Shown: positions 52,386-62,667, numbered from the stretch's first letter. The stretch: 64,000 nucleotides of DNA from JAUSIF01 sp040901465 (GCA_040901465.1 JBBDYN010000053.1:124001-188000); one strand, 5' to 3'. Numbers and translations: made by a program. Notes: a model not told the origin generated them from the letters alone.

Positions 52386-52674
52386 CCTATGCACCGGCCT
52401 GTGAATTGATGGGGAGAAAGCCATGGGTGCAGAGGCTAGGCAAGGGCGGGTGCGGACAAGTCGCTTTTCGTCCACATTGCCGCCCGTATCGAATTCTTTG
52501 CAATGAGATCGGTGGGAATCGGGGATAGCGGACCGCGAGGCCTTATGTGCAAGAGCGACAGGGACCGGAGATGAACGTGGTCTTGCTAAGTGCGGTGGAT
52601 CAAATGTGGACACATTTCGTAGCCGCATTCAGGCCGCCTAATAACTACAGATAAGAGTCTAGATAGGATTAGAA
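52386..52674. other. Candidate chromosomal replication origin (oriC)
   Basis: The 289-bp gap between divergent ppsR and hemE has the origin position seen in Caulobacter crescentus and other alphaproteobacteria. By hand count the last 34 bp (52641-52674) are about 29% GC, unlike the surrounding 60-68%. TGATCCACC (minus strand, 52594-52602) differs from the Caulobacter DnaA word TGATCCACA by one base, and TCGTCCACA (52469-52477) matches TTATCCACA at 7 of 9. A GAGTC methylation site (52655-52659) is present. A perfect AAATGTG-GA-CACATTT repeat lies at 52602-52617. DnaA-box clustering is modest, so this is a well-placed hypothesis. Confidence 0.6.
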
Positions 52675-53733
52675 GTGAAGCGAGGATCGACCGTTGGATC
52701 GCGTGCGCCATTGCTTGCGGTGCTCGATTACGCGGTAACACAACCTCCTCCCATTTGGTTCATGCGACAGGCGGGACGTTATTTGCCGGAGTACCGAGAG
52801 GTACGGGCGAAAGCCGGTGGCTTTGTGGAGCTCTGCCTTGATCCCCTGTCGGCGGCCGAAGTGACGCTGCAGCCCGTGCGCCGGTTCGGGATCGATGCGG
52901 CGATTATCTTCTCGGACATTTTGATCGTTCCCTACGCGCTTGGCGTGAATCTTTGGTTCGAAGAAGGCGAAGGGCCGCGGCTCGAGCCGGTCAATGACCG
53001 CGGGACGTTCGAGCGGATGCGCAGAAAGCTCAACACGAATATTACTGGACGGGTCTACGAAGCGATCGGAAGCGTTCGAGTGGCATTGGATGCGAATGTG
53101 GCATTGATCGGCTTCTGTGGGGCGCCCTGGACAGTGGCGACCTATCTCATCGCCGGACGTGGTACGGAGAATCAGGCGCCGGCGAAGAGACTGATGCGAA
53201 GCGACGACGCACTCTTCAGCGAGATCATCGACCGACTTGTTGACGCGACGGCGGCGCACCTGATCGGACAGATCGAGGCTGGTGCGGACGTCGTGCAGAT
53301 CTTCGATACTTGGGCCGGGGCGCTCGATGCGTGGTCGTTCGAACGCTTTTGCGTCGTGCCGACGGCGAAGATCGTGGCGGCGGTGCGGGCGGCGAAGCCG
53401 GAGGCCCGCGTGATCGTGTTTCCAAATGGCGTTGTGCTCGACGGCGTCGCTCGATTGGTCGAGGCCTGCGGCGCGGACGCGGTCAGCCTGGATGCGGGGA
53501 CAGATCGAAAGCAGGCGCGGGAGCGGATCGGAAGTAGCTGTGCGTTGCAGGGAAATCTCGCACCTGAAACGTTGGTGGCCGGCGGGGTGGCGCTGGATCA
53601 GGAGATCGATCAGATTCTCGACGACTTCCGCGGCACGCGACACATTTTCAATCTCGGGCACGGGATCTTGAAGGAGACGCCGATCAAGCATGTGGAACAG
53701 ATGATCGCGCGCGTGCGGCGGGAGGCGGGATGA
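52675..53733 (+). CDS. hemE: Uroporphyrinogen decarboxylase
   Basis: A heme-pathway enzyme converting uroporphyrinogen III to coproporphyrinogen III. It is 352 residues from a GTG at 52675 with AGGA upstream. WFMRQAGRYLPEYREVRAKAG contains the catalytic Arg, IIFSDILIVPYALG the catalytic Asp, and CGAPWTVATYLIAGRGT and FNLGHGILKETP are conserved. hemJ starts within the hemE stop (4-nt overlap), so two heme genes are coupled. It is the first gene on the right of the proposed origin. Confidence 0.96.
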   Translation: MKRGSTVGSRAPLLAVLDYAVTQPPPIWFMRQAGRYLPEYREVRAKAGGFVELCLDPLSAAEVTLQPVRRFGIDAAIIFSDILIVPYALGVNLWFEEGEGPRLEPVNDRGTFERMRRKLNTNITGRVYEAIGSVRVALDANVALIGFCGAPWTVATYLIAGRGTENQAPAKRLMRSDDALFSEIIDRLVDATAAHLIGQIEAGADVVQIFDTWAGALDAWSFERFCVVPTAKIVAAVRAAKPEARVIVFPNGVVLDGVARLVEACGADAVSLDAGTDRKQARERIGSSCALQGNLAPETLVAGGVALDQEIDQILDDFRGTRHIFNLGHGILKETPIKHVEQMIARVRREAG

Positions 53734-54155
53734 TCTATCTCTGGATCAAAGCGCTGCATGTGATCGCGGTGATCGCGTGGATGGCCGCGCTGCTCTATCT
53801 GCCGCGGCTCTTCGTTTATCACTGCGAAGCCGAAACGGGCTCGAAACAATCCGAGACCTTCAAGGTGATGGAGCGACGGCTTCTGCGTTTCATCGCGACG
53901 CCGGCCATGCTGGTCGCCTGGGCCTCGGGCCTGTGGCTTGGCTACGAGTCGGGGCTGTTCAGCGCCGGCTGGCTGCACGCGAAGCTCTTGGGGGTCGTCG
54001 GGCTCAGCGCCGTACACGGCATAAATGCCAAGTGGGTCAAGGACTTCGCGGCGGACCGCAACCAGCGTTCGGCGCGCTCTTACCGGATCGCCAACGAGGT
54101 GCCGACAATCCTCATGGTCGTGATCGTCATCCTCGTCATCGTTAAGCCGTTTTGA
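53730..54155 (+). CDS. hemJ: Protoporphyrinogen IX oxidase HemJ
   Basis: An integral membrane protein of 141 residues that oxidises protoporphyrinogen IX to protoporphyrin IX, as the alternative to HemG and HemY in many alphaproteobacteria. The beginning MIYLWIKALHVIAVIAWMAALLYLPRLFVYH is diagnostic, with the conserved His residues. The later ISLWLG-type helix and KLLGVVGLSAVHG follow. It is coupled with hemE. Confidence 0.92.
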   Translation: MIYLWIKALHVIAVIAWMAALLYLPRLFVYHCEAETGSKQSETFKVMERRLLRFIATPAMLVAWASGLWLGYESGLFSAGWLHAKLLGVVGLSAVHGINAKWVKDFAADRNQRSARSYRIANEVPTILMVVIVILVIVKPF

Positions 54156-54164
54156 TGCGCGGGA

Positions 54165-54193
54165 CTTGCGCCCGAGTCCGCCCTTGCCTATGT
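54165..54193 (+). promoter_or_regulatory. Candidate rho promoter
   Basis: CTTGCG (54165-54170), a 17-nt spacer and CTATGT (54188-54193) lie about 170 bp upstream of rho. The spacing and boxes match the alphaproteobacterial housekeeping pattern CTTGAC-N17-CTATAT. The long leader after it is typical of rho, whose expression is autoregulated. Confidence 0.45.
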
Positions 54194-54365
54194 TGCCGCT
54201 ACCTTCCCTAACGCAGGCGCACGCGCGCTAGTACGCCGATCCGGCTGTCTGATCGGCCGGTGCGCCGGACCGGGGCTCATCGCCCCGCCATCCACAGACC
54301 TGCGGCTCCATTCCCTGATCTCACGCGGACGATGCTTTGGATTCGTCCGTCAAGGTGCAATCCCA

Positions 54366-55631
54366 ATGCGGGAAATCAAATTACACGATCTTAAAATCAA
54401 GACTCCGGCGGAGCTGCTCACACTCGCCGAAGAGCATCAGGTCGAGAACGCCAGCACGATGCGCAAGCAGGAGTTGATGTTCGCGATCCTGAAACAGATG
54501 GCCTCGAAGGAGGTCGATATCGTCGGCGAGGGCGTGGTCGAAGTCCTGTCGGACGGATTCGGCTTCCTGCGCTCCCCAGATGCGAATTACCTCGCGGGTC
54601 CCGACGATATTTACGTCTCTCCCTCCCAGATCCGGCGCTTCTCGCTGCGCTCCGGCGACACGGTCGAGGGCCATATCCGCAGCCCCAAGGACGGCGAGCG
54701 CTACTTCGCATTGCTCAAAGTCAACACCGTCAATTTCGAGGACCCGGACAAGGCACGCCACAAGATCCACTTCGACAATCTGACGCCGCTCTACCCCGAC
54801 GAGCGGTTCAAGATGGAAATCGACGATCCGACCAAGAAGGACCTTTCAGCACGGGTCATCGACATCGTGGCGCCGCTCGGCAAGGGCCAGCGCGCGCTGA
54901 TCGTGTCCCCTCCCCGGACCGGCAAGACGGTGCTCCTGCAGAACATCGCTCACTCCATCACCGCCAATCATCCGGAGTGCTACCTGATCGTGCTGCTGAT
55001 CGACGAGCGGCCGGAGGAAGTCACCGACATGCAGCGCTCGGTGAAAGGCGAGGTCGTATCCTCGACTTTCGACGAGCCGGCCTCGCGGCATGTGCAGGTC
55101 GCGGAGATGGTGATCGAGAAGGCGAAGCGGCTCGTCGAGCACGGCCGCGACGTAGTGATCTTGCTCGACTCGATCACACGGCTCGGGCGCGCCTACAACA
55201 CCGTCGTGCCGAGTTCCGGCAAGGTGCTGACGGGCGGCGTCGACGCAAATGCCTTGCAGCGGCCGAAGCGCTTCTTCGGCGCCGCGCGCAATATCGAGGA
55301 AGGCGGATCGCTTACGATCATCGCGACCGCGCTCATCGACACGGGCAGCCGCATGGACGAGGTGATCTTCGAAGAGTTCAAGGGCACCGGCAATTCCGAA
55401 CTCATCCTCGACCGCAAAGTGGCCGACAAACGCACCTTCCCGTCCATGGACATCACGCGTTCGGGTACGCGCAAGGAAGAACTCTTGGTGGCGCCCGACA
55501 TTCTCAAGAAAATGTACGTACTGCGCCGGATCCTCAATCCGATGGGAACCATGGACGCGATCGACTTCCTGCTCGACAAGCTGCGGCAGACTAAAAGCAA
55601 TGCCGAGTTCTTCGAGTCGATGAATGCCTAA
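54366..55631 (+). CDS. rho: Transcription termination factor Rho
   Basis: A hexameric RNA-dependent ATPase that ends transcription at Rho-dependent sites. It is 421 residues. The N-terminal RNA-binding OB domain has VLSDGFGFLRSPDANYLAGPDDIYVSPSQIRRF. The RecA-like core has Walker A SPPRTGKTVLLQ, Walker B VILLDSITRLGRAYN, and an R-loop/Q-loop in LIDTGSRMDEVIFEEFKGTGN. A clear terminator follows. It lies 210 bp after hemJ and has its own promoter candidate. Confidence 0.97.
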   Translation: MREIKLHDLKIKTPAELLTLAEEHQVENASTMRKQELMFAILKQMASKEVDIVGEGVVEVLSDGFGFLRSPDANYLAGPDDIYVSPSQIRRFSLRSGDTVEGHIRSPKDGERYFALLKVNTVNFEDPDKARHKIHFDNLTPLYPDERFKMEIDDPTKKDLSARVIDIVAPLGKGQRALIVSPPRTGKTVLLQNIAHSITANHPECYLIVLLIDERPEEVTDMQRSVKGEVVSSTFDEPASRHVQVAEMVIEKAKRLVEHGRDVVILLDSITRLGRAYNTVVPSSGKVLTGGVDANALQRPKRFFGAARNIEEGGSLTIIATALIDTGSRMDEVIFEEFKGTGNSELILDRKVADKRTFPSMDITRSGTRKEELLVAPDILKKMYVLRRILNPMGTMDAIDFLLDKLRQTKSNAEFFESMNA

Positions 55632-55657
55632 TTTGGCGGGTCTTTTTGACCGTTTGG

Positions 55658-55690
55658 AATCGCCGGGCTTAGCCCGGCGATTTCGTTTTG
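55658..55690 (+). terminator. Rho-independent terminator after rho
   Basis: An 11-bp perfect stem (AATCGCCGGGC at 55658-55668, complement at 55672-55682) with a TTA loop is followed by TCGTTTTG. The U-rich tail is short but the hairpin is strong. On the minus strand the mirror form may serve the convergent thioredoxin-domain gene. Confidence 0.75.
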
Positions 55691-55697
55691 CGGCACT

Positions 55698-57698
<2,001 letters not shown>

Positions 57699-57753
57699 GG
57701 TCGATCCTTCCGAATAGAGCAAACTAACACGGACGATGCCGGTTCACTCGAAG

Positions 57754-59079
57754 ATGGCCGACGACACGATCTATGCGCTCTCGAGCGGACGCTTACCGGC
57801 GGCGATTGCCGTCGTCCGAATCTCGGGGCCCAAGTCTCGCCTCGGTCTCGAAACGCTCATCGGGAAAACGCCTGAGCCGCGGCGCGCGGCGCACGTGCTG
57901 GTGCGCGATCCGGCGACGGGCGAGATCATCGACGATGCGCTCGCGCTGTGGTTTCCGTCGCCGGCGAGCGAGACCGGCGAGAATATGGCGGAAATCCATC
58001 TGCATGGCGGGCGGGCCATTGTAGCGGCCGTCTTTCAAGTGCTTGGAAATATTGACGGATTTCGACCCGCGCAGGCCGGCGAGTTCACCCGGCGGGCGCT
58101 CACGAACGGTAAGCTCGATCTCGCCGCGGTGGAAGGGCTCGGCGATCTGATCGCAGCCGACACCGAAGCGCAGCGGCGGCAGGCGCTCGCGCAATTTCGC
58201 GGCGCCTTGTCGGCGCGCGTGGAAGCCTGGCGCAAAAAATTGATCTCAGCGCTCGCGACGCTCGAGGCCGCGATCGACTTCGTTGACGAAGACGACGTGC
58301 CGGAAGATTTATTGACACCGGCGATCGAGATCGCGCTCGAGCTCATCGTGGAAATCAAGACCGCGCTCGCTGACGCTGAGCGCGGCGAGCGGTTGCGCGA
58401 GGGATTCGTCGTGGCGCTCGCGGGTCCGCCCAATGTCGGCAAATCGACGCTGCTCAATCGGCTCGCGCGGCGCGAGGTCGCAATCGTCACCGACATCCCT
58501 GGCACCACGCGCGATCCGATCGAGGTCGCGCTCGATCTTGCGGGCGTCCCCGTCATGCTCGTGGACACCGCCGGCGTGCGGGAGACGCGCGACCCGGTCG
58601 AAGCGGAAGGTGTACGGCGTGCGCTTGCGCGGGCGGAGGCCGCGGACCTCGTGTTGTGGCTGGTCGAGGCAAACGACTCGCAGCCGTCCTCTGCCCCGGC
58701 CGCGAAACGCACGCTGGTCGTTCGCACGAAATCGGACCTCATCGATTCGGACGCGCAACAACGATTAAGAGATCGCGGGGACCTGGTGCTCTCGGCGCAG
58801 ACCGATTCGGGCGTGGACCGACTGTTGGAACGACTCACTTCAGACGCGGAGGCGCTCGGCGGCGAGCCGGCACTGGTCACGCACGCGCGGCAGCGGCACG
58901 CACTGAAAGAGGCAGTCGGTCAGCTGGAAGCCGCGATCGTCGTTGCGGAGTCGGGTCGGGAGGAAATCGTCGCGGAAGAGCTACGGCTTGCGGCACGCGC
59001 GCTCGGCCGAATTACCGGGCGGGTTGACGTCGAAGATGTGCTCGATCAGATCTTCCAAAACTTCTGCATCGGTAAATGA
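57754..59079 (+). CDS. mnmE: tRNA uridine-5-carboxymethylaminomethyl GTPase MnmE
   Basis: With MnmG it builds the carboxymethylaminomethyl group on U34 of several tRNAs, using GTP, methylene-THF and FAD. It is 441 residues from the ATG at 57754 (an in-frame ATG at 57736 is an alternative). The N-terminal formyl-THF-binding domain starts DTIYALSSGRLPAAIAVVRISG. G-domain motifs are GPPNVGKSTLLNRLA, DTAGVRETRD and TKSD. The catalytic C-terminal CIGK of FCIGK is intact. mnmG lies 190 bp downstream, across a cluster of parS-like sites. Confidence 0.96.
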   Translation: MADDTIYALSSGRLPAAIAVVRISGPKSRLGLETLIGKTPEPRRAAHVLVRDPATGEIIDDALALWFPSPASETGENMAEIHLHGGRAIVAAVFQVLGNIDGFRPAQAGEFTRRALTNGKLDLAAVEGLGDLIAADTEAQRRQALAQFRGALSARVEAWRKKLISALATLEAAIDFVDEDDVPEDLLTPAIEIALELIVEIKTALADAERGERLREGFVVALAGPPNVGKSTLLNRLARREVAIVTDIPGTTRDPIEVALDLAGVPVMLVDTAGVRETRDPVEAEGVRRALARAEAADLVLWLVEANDSQPSSAPAAKRTLVVRTKSDLIDSDAQQRLRDRGDLVLSAQTDSGVDRLLERLTSDAEALGGEPALVTHARQRHALKEAVGQLEAAIVVAESGREEIVAEELRLAARALGRITGRVDVEDVLDQIFQNFCIGK

Positions 59080-59090
59080 ATGCTTAATCT

Positions 59091-59104
59091 GATTCACGTG
59101 AAAA
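59091..59104. other. parS: parS-like site 1
   Basis: GATTCACGTGAAAA matches the ParB-binding core GTTTCACGTGAAAC at 12 of 14 positions, with an intact CACGTG centre. It lies 12 bp after mnmE. As a single site it is weak; its grouping with the next two sites gives it weight. Confidence 0.6.
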
Positions 59105-59134
59105 CGGATAAGAAGAGGTTAACGGCAGCGAAAT

Positions 59135-59148
59135 GATTCACGTGAAAC
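59135..59148. other. parS: parS-like site 2
   Basis: GATTCACGTGAAAC matches the parS core at 13 of 14 positions. It lies 30 bp from site 1. Its last bases form the left arm of the mnmE terminator, so ParB binding and termination could affect each other. Confidence 0.75.
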
Positions 59149-59176
59149 AAGGCAGCGGGCCTGCCCGCCTTTGTTT
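59145..59176 (+). terminator. Terminator after mnmE
   Basis: A GCGGGC-CT-GCCCGC stem (59155-59160, 59163-59168) extended by weaker AAACAAG/CTTTGTTT pairing is followed by CTTTGTTT. It is a good intrinsic terminator for mnmE and separates it from mnmG. The left arm overlaps parS site 2. Confidence 0.7.
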
Positions 59177-59183
59177 CGGGGGC

Positions 59184-59197
59184 GTTTCACGTGAAAC
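59184..59197. other. parS: parS site 3 (perfect)
   Basis: GTTTCACGTGAAAC is an exact match to the 14-bp core of bacterial parS. It lies 36 bp from site 2 and 73 bp upstream of mnmG. With parA-parB only 2.6 kb away, it is a strong candidate for the loading site of ParB on this chromosome. Confidence 0.9.
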
Positions 59198-59269
59198 CTC
59201 GTCTCTCCAAACGCTGATTTTTGACGGGTCCGAATCGGTCCGCTACAGGGGCGCTGCACGGAGAATTCG

Positions 59270-61120
59270 ATGACTCGTTTCGACGTTGTCGTTGTCGGCG
59301 GAGGCCATGCCGGCTGCGAAGCCGCGGCTGCGGCCGCGCGCCTCGGCGCTGCCACGGCGCTCGTCACGCATCGCTTTGCGTCCGTCGGGGCCATGTCATG
59401 CAATCCAGCGATCGGCGGCCTCGGCAAAGGCCATCTCGTACGCGAGATCGACGCGCTGGACGGGTTGATGGGGCTCGTTGCCGACCAGGGCGGAATCCAG
59501 TTTCGCGTTCTCAACCGCCGGAAAGGCCCGGCCGTGCGCGGGCCGCGCGCCCAAGCAGATCGGGCGTTGTACGCAACAGCGATGCAGGACGCGATCCGCG
59601 CGATGCCGAATCTGACCGTGGTGGAGGGCGAGGCCGACGATCTCATCGTGCGCGGTGGAAAGGCTGTGGGCGTCTTGCTCGGAGACGGGCGTAAACTCTC
59701 GGCCGGCGCGTCCGTGTTGACAACGGGGACATTTCTTCGCGGCCTGATCCACATCGGCGAGCAGAAGATTCCAGCAGGGCGCGTCGGCGAGGCCCCTGCC
59801 CTCGGCCTGTCGCGCACCCTCGCCGCGCTCGGCTTCGTACTTGGCCGGCTCAAGACCGGCACGCCCCCTCGCCTCGACGGCCGTACCGTCGACTGGAGCG
59901 GTATCGAAATGCAGCCCGGCGACGAGCCGCCGGAGCCCTTCTCCGCCCTCACCGACCGGATCGAAAGCCCGCAGATTGCTTGCGGTATCACGCGCACGAC
60001 CGCTGCCACGCACGACGTCATTCGCGCGAACGTGCATCGCTCGCCGATGTATTCCGGCCAGATCGAAAGCCGCGGCCCGCGCTATTGCCCGTCGATCGAA
60101 GACAAGATCGTCCGCTTCGGCGATCGCGACGGGCACCAGATTTTTCTCGAGCCCGAAGGCCTCGGCGATTCGACCATCTACCCGAACGGAATCTCGACTT
60201 CGCTGCCAGAGGACGTCCAGCGTGCGTTGCTTGCGACAATTCCGGGTCTGGAAAACGTCCGCATGGTCCGGCCAGGCTACGCGATCGAATACGACCATTT
60301 GGATCCACGTGAGCTCGAAGCGACGCTCGAGACGAAGCGCATGCCCGGGCTGTTCCTGGCAGGCCAGATCAACGGCACGACCGGATACGAGGAGGCCGCG
60401 GCGCAGGGTCTGGTCGCCGGGCTCAACGCCGCGCGGCGCGCCGGCGGCGGGGACGGCATCGTGTTCGACCGGGCCGAGGCGTATCTCGGCGTCATGATCG
60501 ACGATCTCGTGACGCGCGGCGTCGCGGAGCCGTACCGCATGTTCACATCGCGCGCCGAGTACCGGCTCACGTTGCGCGCGGACAATGCGGATCAGCGGCT
60601 GACGCAGCGCGGCCTCGATCTCGGCTGCGTCGGCGGCCAACGTGGTAAACAATTCGTTAATAAGATGACCGCGCTGGAATCGGCGCGAAACCGGGCGCGC
60701 TCGGTTTCGGTGACGCCAACGGAGGCCAATCGATTCGGACTCGTTCTGAATCGCGACGGCCAGCGGCGTACTGCTTACCAGCTTCTCTCCTACCCCGATC
60801 TCGGCATCGCCGAAGTCGCGCGCATCTGGCCGGAGTTCGCCGCGTTCGACCGGAAGATCGCCGAGCAGCTGGAAATCGACGCCAAGTATGCGGTCTATCT
60901 CGACCGCCAGGCCGAGGACGTGGCGCGCTTCCGGCGCGATGAATCGCTGAATCTGCCGGACGGCATCGACTATGAATCAATTCCTGGCCTGTCGATCGAA
61001 CTGCGGCAGAAGCTCGGCACCGTGCGGCCGCGCACGCTCGGCCAAGCCGACCGCATCGACGGCATGACGCCGGCCGCGCTCGCGCTCGTGGCGCTGCACG
61101 CTCGCCGCCGCGCCGGATGA
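59270..61120 (+). CDS. mnmG: tRNA uridine-5-carboxymethylaminomethyl enzyme MnmG (GidA)
   Basis: The FAD-binding partner of MnmE. It is 616 residues. The FAD Rossmann motif VVGGGHAGCEAAAAAARLG is near residues 8-26. AMSCNPAIGGLGKGHLVREIDALDG and the signature GPRAQADRALYATAMQ are conserved. The C-terminal helical domain with the SIPGLSIELRQKLGTVRPRTLGQADRIDGMTPAALALV segment binds MnmE and tRNA. GGAGAA precedes the ATG. It overlaps rsmG by 4 nt. Confidence 0.97.
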   Translation: MTRFDVVVVGGGHAGCEAAAAAARLGAATALVTHRFASVGAMSCNPAIGGLGKGHLVREIDALDGLMGLVADQGGIQFRVLNRRKGPAVRGPRAQADRALYATAMQDAIRAMPNLTVVEGEADDLIVRGGKAVGVLLGDGRKLSAGASVLTTGTFLRGLIHIGEQKIPAGRVGEAPALGLSRTLAALGFVLGRLKTGTPPRLDGRTVDWSGIEMQPGDEPPEPFSALTDRIESPQIACGITRTTAATHDVIRANVHRSPMYSGQIESRGPRYCPSIEDKIVRFGDRDGHQIFLEPEGLGDSTIYPNGISTSLPEDVQRALLATIPGLENVRMVRPGYAIEYDHLDPRELEATLETKRMPGLFLAGQINGTTGYEEAAAQGLVAGLNAARRAGGGDGIVFDRAEAYLGVMIDDLVTRGVAEPYRMFTSRAEYRLTLRADNADQRLTQRGLDLGCVGGQRGKQFVNKMTALESARNRARSVSVTPTEANRFGLVLNRDGQRRTAYQLLSYPDLGIAEVARIWPEFAAFDRKIAEQLEIDAKYAVYLDRQAEDVARFRRDESLNLPDGIDYESIPGLSIELRQKLGTVRPRTLGQADRIDGMTPAALALVALHARRRAG

Positions 61121-61776
61121 GCGAACCAGGCGAGCTCGATGAGGATCGGGCGCACGCGCTGCGGCTGGTCCGGGTTTCACATGAAACGATTGTACGTCTC
61201 GATCAGTTCGTCGAACTGTTCGTGCGCTGGCAGCGCGCGGTGCAGCTCGTCGCCAATTCGACGCTCCCCAAGCTCTGGACACGGCATATTGCCGACAGCG
61301 TTCAGCTCGTCGATCTTGCGCCCGACGCCAAGACCTGGGCCGACCTCGGTTCCGGAGGCGGATTCCCAGGCCTGGTGATCGCGCTCGCGATCGCGGACCG
61401 GCCGGGCGCGTTCGTGCATCTGATCGAGAGCAATACGCGCAAGGCCGCGTTTCTGCGCGAGGCCGCGCGAATCACCCGGGCGCCGGTGAAAGTGCACGCG
61501 GAACGGATCGAATCGGTTTCGAAACGGATCAGCCCGGTCGACGTGGTGACGGCCCGGGCGCTCGCGTCTTTGCCCCGAATCATTGAGTTTTCCGAGCCGT
61601 TCCTGAGGGCAGGGGCGCTTGGAATTTTCCTTAGGGGACAAGATGTTGATAATGAATTGACCGAAGCCGCTAAATCTTGGAAGATTCAATCGAAGGTCCT
61701 GCCCAGTCAAACCGATCCGCGCGGCAAGATCCTTCTCGTCGAAAGCGCCGCGCAGAGGCCGTTAACCCCGCGTTAA
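61117..61776 (+). CDS. rsmG: 16S rRNA G527 N7-methyltransferase RsmG (GidB)
   Basis: Methylates G527 of 16S rRNA; loss gives low-level streptomycin resistance. It is 219 residues. The SAM motif WADLGSGGGFPGLVIALA and the later VTARALASLPRI are conserved. The N-terminus follows the mnmG stop with ATGA overlap. Its coding sequence contains a parS-like site (61174-61187) and its 3' end carries part of a TTAA-N7-TTAA motif. Confidence 0.95.
   Translation: MSEPGELDEDRAHALRLVRVSHETIVRLDQFVELFVRWQRAVQLVANSTLPKLWTRHIADSVQLVDLAPDAKTWADLGSGGGFPGLVIALAIADRPGAFVHLIESNTRKAAFLREAARITRAPVKVHAERIESVSKRISPVDVVTARALASLPRIIEFSEPFLRAGALGIFLRGQDVDNELTEAAKSWKIQSKVLPSQTDPRGKILLVESAAQRPLTPR
61174..61187. other. parS: parS-like site 4 inside rsmG
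   Basis: GTTTCACATGAAAC matches the parS core at 13 of 14 positions; the single change is in the centre (CACATG). It encodes a normal peptide (SHET) in rsmG, so a coincidental match cannot be ruled out, but the position 0.6 kb before parA is suggestive. Confidence 0.6.
61762..61776. promoter_or_regulatory. TTAA-N7-TTAA motif before parA (CtrA-type)
   Basis: TTAA at 61762-61765 and TTAA at 61773-61776 are separated by seven bases. This matches the full recognition pattern of the cell-cycle regulator CtrA in Caulobacter and relatives. It overlaps the rsmG stop codon and ends two bases before the parA start codon. A match of this kind may occur by chance, but TTAA is rare in this GC-rich region. 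Confidence 0.45.
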
Positions 61777-61778
61777 CC

Positions 61779-62621
61779 ATGATCGCAAATCCCATGACCG
61801 TCACACGCCCCCGCGTCCTCGCCATTGCCAACCAGAAGGGTGGGGTCGGCAAGACCACCACCGCCATCAATCTCGGCACCGCACTCGCGGCCATTGACGA
61901 GCGCGTGCTGATCGTCGATCTCGACCCGCAAGGCAACGCCTCGACCGGCCTTGGCATCGACTACAAGAGCCGGGCGCGCTCGACCTATGATGCGCTCATC
62001 GGCGATGCGACGCTCGCGGAGACCGTGCACGAGACCGCGGTTCCGCGGCTGCACATCGCACCGTCGACTATGGATCTCTCCGGCTTCGAACTCGAGATCG
62101 CGACCGCGCGCGATCGCGCGTACCGGCTGCGCAATGCGCTCGGGGCGCTTGGGCGTTCGACGCGCAACGCCGAAGGGAAGATGAGCGACGACGGCTACAG
62201 CTACGCGCTCGTGGATTGTCCGCCATCTCTCAACTTGCTGACGATCAACGCGATGGCCGCCGCGGATGCGATCCTGGTTCCGCTCCAGTGCGAGTTCTTC
62301 GCGCTCGAAGGACTGTCGCAGCTGATGAAGACCGTCGAGCAGGTGAAGAACAATCTCAACCCCGGCCTCACGATCCACGGCATTGTGCTCACCATGTACG
62401 ATGTCCGAAACAACCTATCCGACCAGGTGGTCGCGGACGTGCGCCAGTTCTTCGGCGCCAAGGTCTACGACACGATCATCCCGCGCAACGTGCGCGTGTC
62501 GGAAGCGCCGTCCTACGGCAAGCCGGTACTGCTCTATGATTTCAAGTGCGTCGGCAGCCAGGCTTATCTCAAGCTTGCGTCGGAGATCGTCCAACGTGAG
62601 CGCACTTTGGCGGCGGCGTGA
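61779..62621 (+). CDS. parA: Chromosome partitioning ATPase ParA (Soj-like)
   Basis: A nucleoid-binding ATPase that moves ParB-parS complexes. It is 280 residues. The deviant Walker A motif IANQKGGVGKTTTAINLG is near residues 16-33, with the second signature lysine. Walker A' VLIVDLDPQGNASTGLG and the Walker B region YALVDCPPSLNLLTINA are present, and the C-terminal region has PRNVRVSEAPSYGKPV. No strong ribosome site precedes the ATG; a second in-frame ATG at 61794 is the alternative. parB follows by 46 bp. Confidence 0.96.
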   Translation: MIANPMTVTRPRVLAIANQKGGVGKTTTAINLGTALAAIDERVLIVDLDPQGNASTGLGIDYKSRARSTYDALIGDATLAETVHETAVPRLHIAPSTMDLSGFELEIATARDRAYRLRNALGALGRSTRNAEGKMSDDGYSYALVDCPPSLNLLTINAMAAADAILVPLQCEFFALEGLSQLMKTVEQVKNNLNPGLTIHGIVLTMYDVRNNLSDQVVADVRQFFGAKVYDTIIPRNVRVSEAPSYGKPVLLYDFKCVGSQAYLKLASEIVQRERTLAAA

Positions 62622-62667
62622 AGGCGCGCCCCTGCTTGCCAATGAAATATCCGGACGGAGTTGAACC

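Noticed and set aside
52386..52628. Upstream in-frame extension of ppsR into the origin gap
   Set aside because: DUF299 proteins start at the ATG at 52385; the extra residues resemble no family member and the DNA looks like an intergenic origin.
61779..61796. ParA start at the second ATG (61794) instead of 61779
   Set aside because: Neither ATG has a good ribosome site; the first is kept because it follows the TTAA motif and rsmG closely, though this cannot be settled from sequence.
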